DNA from: Clostridia bacterium
GTDB taxonomy: Bacteria > Bacillota > Clostridia > Christensenellales > Aristaeellaceae
Assembly: GCA_017484085.1 (NCBI GenBank)
Contig: JAFUTW010000038.1
Coordinates: 21,738-85,737 of the forward strand
Length of the DNA stretch: 64,000 nucleotides
Direction of reading: 5' to 3'
The position numbers and the translations under genes are program-made. Shown one piece after another: positions 18,878 to 29,183 of this stretch. Each line of letters starts with the position of its first letter. Position 1 is the first letter of the stretch. The notes under the pieces were generated by a model, which was not told where the DNA came from, made no database searches, and saw only the letters and a list, made by a program, of their open reading frames with translations.

Positions 18878-20389
18878 TCATTGCTCGACAGGGAAGGGGA
18901 GCAGATCCAGAATATCCCGCTGCACGTCGATGCCGGGATAGACCTCCAGCAGCTTGAGGCCGTTTTTGGTGAGGCTCATCACGCAGCGCTCCGTAATGTA
19001 GAGGACGCGCTGCCTGTTTTGGAGGGCGCGCTTCGCCGAAAAGCTGACGGAACGGACCTTTTCGACAAATTTCGGTATCTGGCCATTTTGCTCGATCGTG
19101 ATGATCCCGCCTTTGCGGGAGACAGCCAGGCCTTTTGTGTTAAAGGTCAGACAGAAGACGACGGTAGGGGTGCGCGAGGTGATGTTTGCAAATCCGCCGA
19201 TGCCCGCATAGGCTCCGGGGCCTCTGTGCGCGTTCACGTTGCCTTCCCGGTCGACCTCAAAAGCGCCCATGAAGCAGATATCCAGGCCGCCGTTATCGTA
19301 CAGGTCGAACTGATTGGACATGTCATAAACGGAAGAGGCGCCGATCATGGCACCGAAAACCTTGCCGGAAGCGGGGAATCCGCCGACGCTGCCGGATTCC
19401 ACCGTCAGGGTGATATGATCCAGCAGGCCGTTCTTCTTCGCGTAATGAGAGATCGCCTCGGGAATGCCGATGCCGATATTGACGATGTCGTCGATGCGGA
19501 GCTCTTTGGCAGCGCGGCGGCCGATGATGCGGGCGGGCAGGGAGTCCTCCCGCTTGCCGGCGGTCAGGGCGTCGATCTTCTCCATCCAGACGCCCCATTC
19601 TTCAAAGGGAATTTCAAAGTCGCCGGTCAGCGCTTCGTACGCTTCATCCCGCCAGGCCGGCGGCTCGACCACGATGGCATCCACAAGGCAGCCGGGGATG
19701 ACGGCGTTGCGGGGGCGGGAAGGCAGATCGACCAGACGGTCGACCTGAACGATCACGATGCCGCCGTTGGCTTTAACGGCCTGGCAGATGGAGAGCGCGT
19801 CGCCGGACATGTACATGTCATCAAAGGAAATGTTGCCCTTTCGGTCGGCAGCAGTCCCCTTGATGAGCGCGACGGTCAGCCGGGGGAGCTTATAGTAAAG
19901 GAATTCCTCGCCGTCCACTTGAACGTGGCGCACGAAGGAATCGTCCACCGAGATGGAATTGATCCCCGGGCCTTCGCGGCGCGGATCCACAAAGATGTCG
20001 AGCCCGACCTTGGAGAGCGCGCCGGGGAGCCCGCTGGCCTGCGCACGGATAGCGTGGGAGATGCAGCCCAAAGGGAGGTTATAGGCCTCAAACCGTTCCT
20101 CGGTCACAAGCTTCTTCGTGCTCGGCATGGCGCCGAAATGGCCGCAGATGATCCTGTCCACCGCGCCGTCGCGGATATACCCTTCCGCGGCACGGTCCTC
20201 CTCCCACACGCCGAAACCGGCGGAGGAGACAATGGTCAAATGGCGGGGGGAGCGGGTACTTAGGTACTTTTTGTAAAGCGCCTCGTGAAGCTCTACCGGG
20301 TTTTCAATGCCGACGAAGGAATTTACGCAGATGCAGTCCCCGTCGCGGATGAGCCCGATGGCCTCATCGGCCGTCATGATCCGGAACAT
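18878..20389 (-). CDS. Acyl-CoA:carboxylate CoA-transferase (acetate/propionate type)
   Basis: A 503-residue family I CoA transferase with the alpha and beta halves fused in one chain, as in propionate and acetate CoA-transferases. It moves coenzyme A between acyl-CoA and a short-chain acid. The ATG at 20389 has AAGGAGG just upstream. The N-terminal half shows FVGIENP and GLGxxxDPR-like sequence (IFVDPRREGPG). The catalytic glutamate is E331, in TVESGSVGGFPASG, followed by GAYAGIGGFANIT. It is a single-gene unit with its own promoter, convergent with the adhesin gene. In an anaerobe it fits butyrate, propionate or acetate formation; the acid cannot be told from sequence. Confidence 0.88.
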   Translation of the reverse strand: MFRIMTADEAIGLIRDGDCICVNSFVGIENPVELHEALYKKYLSTRSPRHLTIVSSAGFGVWEEDRAAEGYIRDGAVDRIICGHFGAMPSTKKLVTEERFEAYNLPLGCISHAIRAQASGLPGALSKVGLDIFVDPRREGPGINSISVDDSFVRHVQVDGEEFLYYKLPRLTVALIKGTAADRKGNISFDDMYMSGDALSICQAVKANGGIVIVQVDRLVDLPSRPRNAVIPGCLVDAIVVEPPAWRDEAYEALTGDFEIPFEEWGVWMEKIDALTAGKREDSLPARIIGRRAAKELRIDDIVNIGIGIPEAISHYAKKNGLLDHITLTVESGSVGGFPASGKVFGAMIGASSVYDMSNQFDLYDNGGLDICFMGAFEVDREGNVNAHRGPGAYAGIGGFANITSRTPTVVFCLTFNTKGLAVSRKGGIITIEQNGQIPKFVEKVRSVSFSAKRALQNRQRVLYITERCVMSLTKNGLKLLEVYPGIDVQRDILDLLPFPVEQ

Positions 20390-20436
20390 TTTCCTCCTTG
20401 CGGCTTTTTGCCGCGCCAAGGGAATACAGTCCGAAA

Positions 20437-20465
20437 AGTATAACATGAAACAACCGAATATTCAA
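20437..20465 (-). promoter_or_regulatory. Promoter of the CoA-transferase gene
   Basis: On the minus strand TTGAAT (20465-20460), 17 bp, TATACT (20442-20437), about 50 bases before the start codon and divergent from the tilS promoter. Confidence 0.75.
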
Positions 20466-20552
20466 ATGGCTCAAATGGGCAATATCGGGATTTGTCTGCG
20501 TTTCCCTCAGAGGAGCGGAGTCTGCGGGGGCGGACGCGCAGAGGGCTGAAAC

Positions 20553-20580
20553 TTGACACAAGTAGCGGAAACGCTATAAT
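20553..20580 (+). promoter_or_regulatory. Promoter of the tilS-hpt-ftsH gene run
   Basis: Consensus TTGACA (20553-20558) and TATAAT (20575-20580) with a 16-bp spacer, 65 bases before the tilS start. It is the strongest promoter visible ahead of the next 23 kb of plus-strand genes. Confidence 0.88.
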
Positions 20581-20644
20581 GAGAGACGTCAAAATGGACG
20601 GATTTGTCCCTGACGGCGACGCGGGGAGAGACAGGAGTGCGTGC

Positions 20645-22012
20645 ATGACGCCGGAAGCGTTTTCGGAATCCCTTGAGCACTGCGGCATTCCGCACGGTGC
20701 CAGAGTTCTTGCCGCTGTCAGCGGCGGTGCGGACAGCCTTTGCCTGCTGTGGCTGCTGTGCGCCGTCCGCGATTCCTATCCGCTTCAAGTGGAATGCGCG
20801 CATGCGGAGCACGGCCTCAGAGGCGCGGACTCGCTGGAGGACATGGCGTTTGTTCAGGCGGTTTGCCGCAAGTGGAACATCCCGTGCCACACAAAGCATC
20901 TGGAGGTCCCGCTGCACGGCGAACTCGGAGGGACGGAAGAGGCGGCAAGGACGCTGCGCTATGCCTTTCTGCGGGAAACCGCTGCGAAGACGGAGTGCTG
21001 CTGCATACTGACGGCGCATCACCGCCGGGATCAGGCGGAAACGGTGCTGATGCGCGCGGCGCGGGGAACGGATCTGAAAGGGCTCTGTGCGATGCGCGCG
21101 CGGGAAGGCGACCTGGCCAGACCGCTGCTGGACTGCGAACCGGAGGAATTGCGTGCACTCCTGGCGCTCCATGGAATTGCCTGGAGGGAGGATGAAACGA
21201 ACCGGGATACGGCATATGCGCGCAACAGGGTCCGGCTGCGTATCCTGCCGGAACTGGAGAAGGTCGCTCCGGGTGCCGAACGGGCGCTGTGCCGGCTGGC
21301 TGCCGCGGCAGCGAGGGATGAGGACTTTTTTGACACAGAACTCCGGAAGGCCGGGCTTTCGTCTCCGGTCATGCTGGCTGACGGAGCTGCCCTTCCGACT
21401 GCGGCGCTGATGCGTGCGCATCCGGCGATCGCTTCCAGGGCGCTGGCGCGACTGCTGGCCTTTGCCGGGTGCACGGCAAGCGCGCAGCTGATCGGCGAGA
21501 TCCTCAGCGCGATGCGGGAGGAGTGCCCGAAAGAAGCGCTCAATCTGCCGGGGAAGGGCCGGCTGTACCCGGGGAAGCGGCTTACCTGTGCGGTTTTTCC
21601 GCACAGACCGATCCCATCCTTCCGAATTGTTCCGGGACTCAATGAGACAGCATTCGGCCGCTTTTTGCTGCGCCGTGCCGATCAAGGGGAAATAGGCGAC
21701 GGCCGATCCGCCCAGGCGATCCCGGAGACTTTAGTGGGCAGTCTGACGGTTGGCGCGAGGGCTGCCGGGGAAACCATGATCCCGTTCGGGAAGCGGTCCC
21801 CATGCGAGCTGCGCAAGTTGATTTCGGACGCGGGGATCGAACCGGCGGTGAGGCGGAGCGTACCGGTGGTGCGGGCAGAAGGCGAAGCCCTGTGGCTGGC
21901 CGGCATCCGGCCTTCGGAGCGGTGCAGGACATATGGTGTGGGCAACTGGATGCTGGAATACGAGGGCCCGGTAATGCCGTCATCAGACCGGGGTCCGGCA
22001 GATCATAAGTGA
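20645..22012 (+). CDS. tilS: tRNA(Ile)-lysidine synthetase TilS
   Basis: A 455-residue cytoplasmic ATP-dependent enzyme that attaches lysine to C34 of tRNA-Ile(CAU), making it read AUA. The PP-loop is SGGADS (26-31), followed by the family motifs AHAEHGLRG and LTAHHRRDQAETVLMR. A C-terminal tRNA-binding region extends to the end. The ATG at 20645 follows ACAGGAG by seven bases; the longer open frame upstream crosses the promoter and is not coding. It is the first gene of a long plus-strand run and is followed by hpt and ftsH, a standard Firmicutes order. Confidence 0.93.
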   Translation: MTPEAFSESLEHCGIPHGARVLAAVSGGADSLCLLWLLCAVRDSYPLQVECAHAEHGLRGADSLEDMAFVQAVCRKWNIPCHTKHLEVPLHGELGGTEEAARTLRYAFLRETAAKTECCCILTAHHRRDQAETVLMRAARGTDLKGLCAMRAREGDLARPLLDCEPEELRALLALHGIAWREDETNRDTAYARNRVRLRILPELEKVAPGAERALCRLAAAAARDEDFFDTELRKAGLSSPVMLADGAALPTAALMRAHPAIASRALARLLAFAGCTASAQLIGEILSAMREECPKEALNLPGKGRLYPGKRLTCAVFPHRPIPSFRIVPGLNETAFGRFLLRRADQGEIGDGRSAQAIPETLVGSLTVGARAAGETMIPFGKRSPCELRKLISDAGIEPAVRRSVPVVRAEGEALWLAGIRPSERCRTYGVGNWMLEYEGPVMPSSDRGPADHK

Positions 22013-22054
22013 TTCAAAACAACCCAAACGATTGAGAACAGGGAGGAAACCGAA

Positions 22055-22621
22055 ATGACATTGAAACCGAACGGGGCGGCTTACGAGGGCCTGAAAGACG
22101 AATTGCTGCTGACGAAGGACGAGATCGCGGCGAAAGTGGCGGAGCTGGGCGCACAGATCACCAGGGATTACGAAGGAAAGGATCTGGTCGTGATCTGCAT
22201 CCTTAAAGGGGCGGTCGTTTTCTTCGTCGATCTGATCCGCAAAATCGATCTGCCGCTTACGATGGATTTCATGTCGATTTCCAGTTACGGCAGCGCGACC
22301 AAGTCTTCCGGCGTCGTTCGCATACTCAAGGATCTGGATAAGCCGATCAACGGGAAGGATGTCCTGGTCGTTGAGGATATCGTCGATTCCGGCATGACGC
22401 TTTCTTTCCTGCGTGACAACCTGATCAGCCGCGGCGCAGCCTCGCTGAAGATCGCAACGCTGCTGGACAAGCCGGACAGGAGAAAAGTGCCGCTGCATGT
22501 GGATTACTGTGGTTTTGTCATACCGGATGAATTCGTGGTCGGTTACGGGCTTGACTACGCGGAACAGTACAGGAACCTTCCGGATATAGGGGTACTCCGG
22601 CCGGAGATCTATACCAAATAA
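22055..22621 (+). CDS. hpt: Hypoxanthine phosphoribosyltransferase
   Basis: A 188-residue purine-salvage enzyme that converts hypoxanthine or guanine plus PRPP to IMP or GMP. The PRPP-binding motif VVEDIVDSGMTL spans 105-116, and the upstream SISSYG loop and the DYCGFVIPDEFVVGYGLDY segment are typical of the family. The length is normal. The ATG has GGGAGGAAA nine bases upstream. It lies 42 bases after tilS and 15 bases before ftsH, so it is co-transcribed with both. Confidence 0.95.
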   Translation: MTLKPNGAAYEGLKDELLLTKDEIAAKVAELGAQITRDYEGKDLVVICILKGAVVFFVDLIRKIDLPLTMDFMSISSYGSATKSSGVVRILKDLDKPINGKDVLVVEDIVDSGMTLSFLRDNLISRGAASLKIATLLDKPDRRKVPLHVDYCGFVIPDEFVVGYGLDYAEQYRNLPDIGVLRPEIYTK

Positions 22622-22636
22622 ATCAGGAGGCACCGT

Positions 22637-24538
22637 TTGAAAAGACAGTACAGGGGATTCAGCATGCCTTTGCTGGTCCTGCTCATCGCACTCATCGTAA
22701 CGGAGATCGTCAGCGCTGTGCTGACGACCCACCGCGGGCCGCGCATCTCTTATGCGCAGATGCTCCAGTATGTAAAGGAAGACAGGCTGGAGACGGTAGC
22801 GGTCCAGGGAGATACGGCCTTCGCGCTCACGAAGGGCGGATCGATCCAGGCTTCGGAATTCTCTTCATCCGCATACGACGTTTCGACGATCGTGCCGGAG
22901 GATTTTGAAAGCACCTGCATTCAGCTGACGGCGGAAAAGCTGGGCACCGAAGCGGAAGCGTTGACTGTGCTGGATCTGCCCTTTACGCTGACGTACTGGC
23001 AGAGGCAGTCGACGCCGTGGTACCTGGAGATCATACCCTACGTCGTCATGTTTGCGGCGATGGCCTTCTTTTTTATGATGGTGACCCGGCAGCAGGGCGG
23101 CGGCGGAAAGATGCTGAACTTCGGGCACAGCCCCGCCAGGCTGTTTGAGCCGGAGGGGAATCCCGTAACCTTCGCCGACGTGGCGGGAGCGCAGGAAGAA
23201 AAGGAAGAGATGCGGGAGCTTGTGGAGTTTTTGAAGGACCCCGCACGCTTCGCAAACGTAGGCGCCAGGATCCCCAAGGGCGTGCTGCTGGTAGGCCCTC
23301 CCGGAACGGGCAAAACGCTGCTGGCGAGGGCCGTGGCAGGCGAGGCGGGCGTCCCCTTTATGACGATCTCCGGCTCCGACTTCGTGGAGATGTTCGTCGG
23401 CGTTGGCGCCAGCAGAGTCCGCGACCTGTTTGATCAGGCGAAGAAGAAAGCGCCCTGTATCGTCTTTATCGATGAGATCGACGCCGTAGGCCGGCGCAGA
23501 GGGGCGGGCCTCGGCGGCGGACATGACGAGCGCGAGCAGACGCTCAACCAGCTGCTGGTGGAAATGGACGGCTTTGCGGCGAACGAAGGCGTTATCGTTC
23601 TGGCTGCGACCAACCGCAAGGACATACTGGATCCCGCGCTGCTGAGGCCCGGCCGTTTTGACCGGCAGATCACGGTGGGCTATCCGGACGTCGAGGGCAG
23701 AGAGGCCATCCTCAGGGTTCATGCCAAGGACAAACCGCTTGCCGACGACGTGGACCTCTCGAATGTGGCCAAGCGGACCCCTTTCAGCTCGGGCGCGGAT
23801 CTTGAAAACATCATGAACGAAGCGGCCATCCTCTGCGCCAGGGCACACGGGGAAAAGATCACCGCCGCGCAGATGAACGAAGCGATCGAACGCGTTCAGA
23901 TGGGGCCGGAAAAGAAGAGCCACAAGGTTAACGCTGAGGATAAGCGGCTGGTAGCCGTTCACGAGGCGGGTCATGCGATCGTAGGCGAGCTGCTTGAAGG
24001 CTGCGATGAGGTTCATCTGGTGACCATCATGCCCAGAGGGGGCAGCGGCGGGCATACGCTCCTGCTGCCGGAAAGGGAGAGCGATTTCACGACGCGTGCG
24101 CAGCTGCTCGACTACGTCGCGATGGCGCTGGGCGGATACGCCGCGGAACAGCTCGTCATGGGACAGGTCTCCACCGGAGCGGGCAGCGACCTAAAACGGG
24201 CTACCGATATCTGCAGGCGGATGGTGACCCAATACGGCATGAGCGACGATATGGGTCCCATCTATCTGGGCGGGGAGCAGGACGAAGTCTTTGTCGCCAT
24301 GGAGTACGGCCAAAAGGGACGCAGCTACAGCGAAGAAGTCGCCTCCCGCATCGACGCCGAGGTTCAGCGCAAGATGAACGAAGCGCTGTCGCGCGCAACG
24401 GGGATCCTGCAGGAGAACCGTGAGAAGCTGGACGGGCTTTCCGGTCTGCTGATGGAAAAGGAGACGATCGACCGCGCAGGCTTCCTGGCCTTCCTGAAAC
24501 GGGACACAGAGGCAAAGAATGACAGCGCTGAAAGCTGA
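22637..24538 (+). CDS. ftsH: ATP-dependent zinc metalloprotease FtsH
   Basis: A 633-residue membrane-anchored AAA+ protease that degrades membrane and regulatory proteins. Two transmembrane segments (about 10-28 and 130-149) flank a roughly 100-residue extracytoplasmic loop. Walker A is GPPGTGKT (220-227), with Walker [12 protein letters not shown] and the SRH region downstream. The zinc site is HEAGH (442-446). The start is a TTG with AGGAGG six bases upstream, which a default ATG search would miss. Its last 20 bases overlap the PHP-domain gene, so the two are translationally coupled. Confidence 0.96.
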   Translation: MKRQYRGFSMPLLVLLIALIVTEIVSAVLTTHRGPRISYAQMLQYVKEDRLETVAVQGDTAFALTKGGSIQASEFSSSAYDVSTIVPEDFESTCIQLTAEKLGTEAEALTVLDLPFTLTYWQRQSTPWYLEIIPYVVMFAAMAFFFMMVTRQQGGGGKMLNFGHSPARLFEPEGNPVTFADVAGAQEEKEEMRELVEFLKDPARFANVGARIPKGVLLVGPPGTGKTLLARAVAGEAGVPFMTISGSDFVEMFVGVGASRVRDLFDQAKKKAPCIVFIDEIDAVGRRRGAGLGGGHDEREQTLNQLLVEMDGFAANEGVIVLAATNRKDILDPALLRPGRFDRQITVGYPDVEGREAILRVHAKDKPLADDVDLSNVAKRTPFSSGADLENIMNEAAILCARAHGEKITAAQMNEAIERVQMGPEKKSHKVNAEDKRLVAVHEAGHAIVGELLEGCDEVHLVTIMPRGGSGGHTLLLPERESDFTTRAQLLDYVAMALGGYAAEQLVMGQVSTGAGSDLKRATDICRRMVTQYGMSDDMGPIYLGGEQDEVFVAMEYGQKGRSYSEEVASRIDAEVQRKMNEALSRATGILQENREKLDGLSGLLMEKETIDRAGFLAFLKRDTEAKNDSAES

Positions 24539-25373
24539 TCTGCATCTCCATTCCACAGCCTCGGACGGGATGCTTTCCCCTGCGGAGGTCGTCCGCAGGG
24601 CGGCGGAGAAGGGCTGCACACACCTGGCGCTCACGGATCACGACAGCGTATCCGGCATCGCAGAAGCCCGGCGGCAGGCCGAGGCCTCCGGCCTCTTCCT
24701 GGTCCCCGGTGTGGAAATGAGCTGCGGCGGAGACAAGGAGATCCATGTCCTGGGGTACGGGTTTGATCCGGACAATGAAGCGGTAAGGGCTTTTTGCCGG
24801 AGCAAAGCCGAGGAGCGCCGGACGCGGGTCGAAAAGATGGTCAGACAGCTGGAGGACAACGGGATCTCCGTCAGCCTGGAAAGCGTGATGGAGATTGCGC
24901 GCGGCGTCCCCGGGCGCGCGCATCTGGCAAGGGTGCTGGTGCACGAGGGATACGCGACTTCAGTGCGGAATGCTTTTGACCGTTATTTGGCGCAGGGGCG
25001 GTGCGGTTTTGTGCCCAAACGCCTCTTTACGGTCCGCGAAGCTGCTGCACTGATGGAGCAGGCCGGCGGCATTGCCGTGCTGGCACACCCCATGCAGCTG
25101 GGGAAGAGTTTCCACGTGCTGGAGCCGCTTGCGGCATCCTGGACGGAAGATGGCTTGCGCGGGATGGAGGTGTACCATCCGAGCGCAGATGCGGGGGATG
25201 AGCCGGTACTGCTCGGCATCGCAAAGCGCTGCGGGCTGCTTGTGACCGGCGGAAGCGATTTTCACGGAGCCCAGGTAAAGCCCGATATTGAGATCGGGCA
25301 GGAATTCCAAAGATGGAAGACGATGGACGAAGATGTGCGCAGGCTGCTGTCTGCGCTGAAGATCCCCGCATAA
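24519..25373 (+). CDS. PHP-domain phosphoesterase (RNase/nucleotidase TrpH-like)
   Basis: A 284-residue metal-dependent phosphoesterase of the PHP superfamily, closest in layout to YciV/TrpH enzymes, which hydrolyse 3',5'-nucleotide bisphosphates or act as 5'-3' exonucleases. Metal ligands are visible in [11 protein letters not shown] at the N-terminus, [15 protein letters not shown], the LAHP segment in the middle and GGSDFHG near the C-terminus. The ATG lies inside the 3' end of ftsH (20-base overlap). The natural substrate cannot be decided from sequence. Confidence 0.85.
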   Translation: MTALKADLHLHSTASDGMLSPAEVVRRAAEKGCTHLALTDHDSVSGIAEARRQAEASGLFLVPGVEMSCGGDKEIHVLGYGFDPDNEAVRAFCRSKAEERRTRVEKMVRQLEDNGISVSLESVMEIARGVPGRAHLARVLVHEGYATSVRNAFDRYLAQGRCGFVPKRLFTVREAAALMEQAGGIAVLAHPMQLGKSFHVLEPLAASWTEDGLRGMEVYHPSADAGDEPVLLGIAKRCGLLVTGGSDFHGAQVKPDIEIGQEFQRWKTMDEDVRRLLSALKIPA

Positions 25374-25405
25374 ACAAGACAAAGGAGGCGACAGAGCTGC
25401 CTACG

Positions 25406-26887
25406 ATGACCAAAGCAGGCTACAGGCCGACGGAGGAACCGAAGGCACCTGCGCCGAAAAGGCCGAAGAAGAGCAATAAGAAGAACCGGAAAAGACCGTC
25501 AGGATTGAAGCGGATCAACGCCGCAACGATCGTATCCCTGATCGTATTCATCTTCGCGGCACTGGTAGCCCTCGGGGTCGTTTTGATCTGGCGGTACACG
25601 CAGCCCTACCAGAACGCTTTTGTACCCGGCTGCCGCCTGATGGGAAGGCCGCTCGACGGTATGAGCGCGCAGCAGGGAGCACAGCTGCTGGAGAGCCTCA
25701 CGGCGGACCGCATCCGTGACTGGCGGGCTGATCTTTACTGGGGCGACCAGGTATACACGCTGACAGCGGAAGACATCTCACTGGCTGTGGATACGCAGGC
25801 GACGCTGGAACCGCTTTGGGAAATCGGAAGGGACGGCGGGATGCTCGCGCGTTTCCGCGCGATCCTGCTGCGGCAGGGCGATACGACGGATGCCCAGCCG
25901 GTGCTGACGATGGATGAGGCGCCGATCGAGACGCTTGTTTCCGCGCTGAAGGATGAGGTGGATTGCGAGCCCGTGGACGCTGCAGCCCGGCTGGAGAGAA
26001 ACAGCGCCGAGCCTTTCAGTTATACAGATGAGTCCATCGGCTACCGCCTTGATGCGGCGGCGCTCGTCAGTCAGATCCGCAGCGCGGCGCTGGCGATGGA
26101 GAAGCTGGAAACGGAAGTTGAGCCCCAGATCCTGAAGCCTTCGGTTGACCGCGCGTCGCTGGAGGCGGCAACCGTGCTGCGCGCCCGCCTGCGCGCGGAT
26201 TTGGGAGAAGGCGCCGGCGCGGACAATGCGGTGCTGTCGTTATCAGCAATGGACGGGCTGTGCATAGCGCCCGGCGAACAGTGGTCCTTCAACCAAACGG
26301 TGGGGTCCAGGACCCAGGAGGCGGGCTATGCGCTGGCCGCGGAGCCTGCGTACGGGCCCATGGCCGAAGGGATCGGCGGAGGCGTATGCGCAGCCTCAAC
26401 GCTGATCTACCGTCTGGCGCTGCTGGCGGATGTGACGGTAACGGAGCGGCACGCCGCCGCTTATCCGACCGGTTACGCAGAGGCCGGTCAGGAAGCGGCG
26501 GTAAGCGGACAGGGCCTTGACCTTGTGCTGGAAAACCGGACGGGCAGCCCGCTGTGGCTGCGCGTACGGCTCTGGCAGGAAGAAAGCAGGCAGATGGCCG
26601 AGCTTCAGTTCATCGGGGTGCCGCTGACGGAGCACATCACGCTGGAGTCGGAAACGGCTATGGGCGCGGTGCCGGCGGAGCCGGTATACGTGAGGGACAG
26701 GGAAGGACGCTACGCTGTTTACACCGATGAGCAGATTGCCGTCGGAGAAGCTCTGCCGGGCATAACGGCAGTTACCACACGCGTGAGGACGGATGAGGCC
26801 GGCAGCGGGATCACGCGGGAAAAACTCTCTGAGGATGTTTACGAAGCAGTACCGCAGCGGATTTATGTGGGCGCATCTGAGAGATAA
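25406..26887 (+). CDS. VanW family protein
   Basis: A 493-residue membrane-anchored extracytoplasmic protein. A very basic N-terminus is followed by one transmembrane segment (about 33-57), a roughly 180-residue domain with peptidoglycan-binding-4-like features, and then a VanW domain with PGEQWSFN, GIGGGVCAASTLIYR and RHAAAYPTGY. The last 80 residues resemble a G5-type beta domain. VanW was first seen in vancomycin-resistance clusters, but its function is unknown and it is common in cell-wall contexts. The ATG at 25406 is 17 bases from AAAGGAGG; an in-frame CTG at 25397 has ideal spacing, so a rare CTG start is possible. Confidence 0.85.
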   Translation: MTKAGYRPTEEPKAPAPKRPKKSNKKNRKRPSGLKRINAATIVSLIVFIFAALVALGVVLIWRYTQPYQNAFVPGCRLMGRPLDGMSAQQGAQLLESLTADRIRDWRADLYWGDQVYTLTAEDISLAVDTQATLEPLWEIGRDGGMLARFRAILLRQGDTTDAQPVLTMDEAPIETLVSALKDEVDCEPVDAAARLERNSAEPFSYTDESIGYRLDAAALVSQIRSAALAMEKLETEVEPQILKPSVDRASLEAATVLRARLRADLGEGAGADNAVLSLSAMDGLCIAPGEQWSFNQTVGSRTQEAGYALAAEPAYGPMAEGIGGGVCAASTLIYRLALLADVTVTERHAAAYPTGYAEAGQEAAVSGQGLDLVLENRTGSPLWLRVRLWQEESRQMAELQFIGVPLTEHITLESETAMGAVPAEPVYVRDREGRYAVYTDEQIAVGEALPGITAVTTRVRTDEAGSGITREKLSEDVYEAVPQRIYVGASER

Positions 26888-26908
26888 GGGAGAGCAAAGG
26901 AGGTTGCC

Positions 26909-28876
26909 GTGAGCGATTACAGTATGGCGCAGGAGGTCCGCTACCTGGAACTCCTGAGACGCGAATACCGGACGATCCGGGAGGCGTCGGCGGAGGTGGC
27001 GCATCTGCGCGCCGTCCTTAAGCTGCCCAAGGGGACGGAGCACTTCCTCTCGGATCTGCATGGAGAGCATGCAGCTTTCCTGCATATGCTGCACAATGCA
27101 AGCGGCGTCATCAAGCGCAAGATCAACGATCTGTACGAAAACGTCCTGCCGAAGCACGAGCGGGATCTTCTCGCGACGCTGATCTATTATCCGGGCGAAA
27201 AACTGGCGCTGCTGAAAAAACAGGGCATCGTGGACGACGAGTGGTACAGGCTGACGATTTACCGCCTGCTTGAGGTTTGCCGCATGTGCTCCGTCAAGTA
27301 CACGAGGAAGCGCGTGCGCGATGCGATGCCCAGGGAGCTCGGCAGGCTGATGGAGGAACTCCTGCTGAGCGACAACGCACCGGATAAGGAAGGCTATTAC
27401 CGGGAAGTGATGCAGTCCATCCTGGATACGGGGCTTGCGGATTCCATGATCATTGAGCTCAGCCGCGTCATCCAGTCCCTTGCGATCGACCGGCTGCATA
27501 TCATCGGCGATATTTACGACCGCGGCCCCAGGGCGGATCTTATCATGGATGCGCTGGAACGCTATCACCAGGTCGATGTCCAGTGGGGCAATCACGACAT
27601 CGTCTGGATGGGCGCTGCAGCGCTCTCTGAAGCGTGCATCGCGCAGGCGATCGTTACGACGGTAAAATACGGCAATCTGGAATCCCTCGAGGTGGGGTAC
27701 GGTATCTCCCTGCGCCCCCTGCAGACGCTGGCCTCCGCCTTTTACGCGGATGATCCCTGTGAGGCGTTCCTGCCGAAGGACAACGGGGACGATGCCAAAG
27801 AGGACGAGATGCTCGTCGCCAGGATGCACAAAGCGGCTGCCATCCTGCAGTTCAAGCTGGAGGGACAGCTGATCGAGCGCCATCCGGAATATGGGATGGA
27901 CAACCGGCGGCTGCTTCACCGGGTCAACTTTGAGAGCGGCACCATCGATCTCGACGGCGTGCGCTACCCGATGCGATCCTGCAGGTTCCCGACGGTGGAC
28001 CCCGCCGATCCTTATGCGCTGAACCCGCAGGAGCGGGACGTAATGGACAGGCTGATCCAGGAATTCGCGCATTCGGAGAAGCTGCAGCGGCACGTTCAGT
28101 TCCTCTACAGTGCGGGCGGCATGTACCTTCGCTGCAACGGCAATCTGCTCTATCACGGGTGCATCCCGATGAACGAGGACGGTTCTTTTGCGGCGATCCC
28201 CGTGACGGGGGCCGAGGGGCTCAGCGGCCGCGCGGGCATCGACGCGGCGGAGCAGCTGGCGAGGCAGGGCTACTTCGGCAAAGCCGGACAGAAGAACCGG
28301 CGCGACGGTCAGGATTTCCTGTGGTATCTGGGATGCGGGCCTGCGTCCCCGCTCTTCGGCAAGGATAAGATGACGACCTTTGAGCGCTATTTTGTCGCCG
28401 ATAAATCGACACATGCCGAAAAGAAAAACGCGTATTACGACAGGCAGGACGACGAGGAGACCGCGCTGCGGATCCTGCGGGAATTTGCGCTGACGGAGAC
28501 GGGGCTGATCGTCAACGGGCACGTGCCCGTGAAGGTCGGCAAGGGTGAAAGCCCGATCAAGGCGGGCGGACACCTGCTGGTGATCGACGGCGGCATGAGC
28601 CGCGCTTACCAGCCGGTTACGGGGATCGCAGGCTACACGCTGATCTTCACCTCGCACGATGTCAGCCTGTCCGCACATCAGCCGTTCATCTCCAAAGCGG
28701 CTGCCATCTCCGACGAGCAGGACATTCACTCCATGCAGAGCGTCGTGCGGAAGATGCCGCACAGGCTGTTGATTGAGGATACGGATGAGGGCGAGGTCCT
28801 GAGGGCGCGCATCGACGATCTGATGCGCCTCATTCAGGCTTACCGCAGCGGCCTCATCAAAGAAGCGAGAAACTGA
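26909..28876 (+). CDS. fbp: Fructose-1,6-bisphosphatase, class III
   Basis: A 655-residue enzyme of gluconeogenesis that removes the C1 phosphate of fructose 1,6-bisphosphate. It belongs to the calcineurin-like Firmicutes class III and has the usual length. The phosphoesterase motifs are SDLHGE near residue 50, IIGDIYDRGP, WGNHDIVWMG and NGHVPVK. The GTG start follows AGGAGG at a normal distance. It sits 21 bases after the vanW-type gene and 22 bases before the ACT-domain gene in the same run. Confidence 0.95.
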   Translation: MSDYSMAQEVRYLELLRREYRTIREASAEVAHLRAVLKLPKGTEHFLSDLHGEHAAFLHMLHNASGVIKRKINDLYENVLPKHERDLLATLIYYPGEKLALLKKQGIVDDEWYRLTIYRLLEVCRMCSVKYTRKRVRDAMPRELGRLMEELLLSDNAPDKEGYYREVMQSILDTGLADSMIIELSRVIQSLAIDRLHIIGDIYDRGPRADLIMDALERYHQVDVQWGNHDIVWMGAAALSEACIAQAIVTTVKYGNLESLEVGYGISLRPLQTLASAFYADDPCEAFLPKDNGDDAKEDEMLVARMHKAAAILQFKLEGQLIERHPEYGMDNRRLLHRVNFESGTIDLDGVRYPMRSCRFPTVDPADPYALNPQERDVMDRLIQEFAHSEKLQRHVQFLYSAGGMYLRCNGNLLYHGCIPMNEDGSFAAIPVTGAEGLSGRAGIDAAEQLARQGYFGKAGQKNRRDGQDFLWYLGCGPASPLFGKDKMTTFERYFVADKSTHAEKKNAYYDRQDDEETALRILREFALTETGLIVNGHVPVKVGKGESPIKAGGHLLVIDGGMSRAYQPVTGIAGYTLIFTSHDVSLSAHQPFISKAAAISDEQDIHSMQSVVRKMPHRLLIEDTDEGEVLRARIDDLMRLIQAYRSGLIKEARN

Positions 28877-28898
28877 AGCAGAACACAGGAGGAAAACA

Positions 28899-29174
28899 GT
28901 GGAAACGGTGAATAAAGCGGTCGTTACCGTCCTCGGTACGGATACGACAGGCATCATTGCAAGGGTCAGCGCCGTGCTCTTAAAGCATGACGCCAACATT
29001 CTGGACATCTCGCAGACCGTTCTGTCCGGCATGTTCACCATGGTGATGATCGTGGATTTGCGGAACAGCGTCTTTGCGGATCTGGCGGACGATCTGAACC
29101 GTGCAGGGACAGAGATGGGGCTGCAGATCCGCATTCAGCGCAGCGAGATCTTCGACGCGATGCACAGGATCTGA
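28899..29174 (+). CDS. ACT domain protein, UPF0237 family
   Basis: A 91-residue protein made of a single ACT domain (VVTVLGTDTTGIIARVSAVL, then ILDISQTVLSGMFTMVMIVD), a fold that usually senses amino acids. The start is a GTG with AGGAGG upstream. It is followed nine bases later by the UPF0210 gene. This two-gene pair is conserved across Firmicutes and archaea, so the ACT protein probably senses a ligand for, or forms a complex with, its neighbour. No direct function is known. Confidence 0.9.
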   Translation: METVNKAVVTVLGTDTTGIIARVSAVLLKHDANILDISQTVLSGMFTMVMIVDLRNSVFADLADDLNRAGTEMGLQIRIQRSEIFDAMHRI

Positions 29175-29183
29175 GGAGGACGC

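Noticed and set aside
26396-29134. 912-codon minus-strand frame opposite fbp and neighbours
   Set aside because: It covers three well-supported plus-strand genes on the opposite strand; open only because of codon bias.
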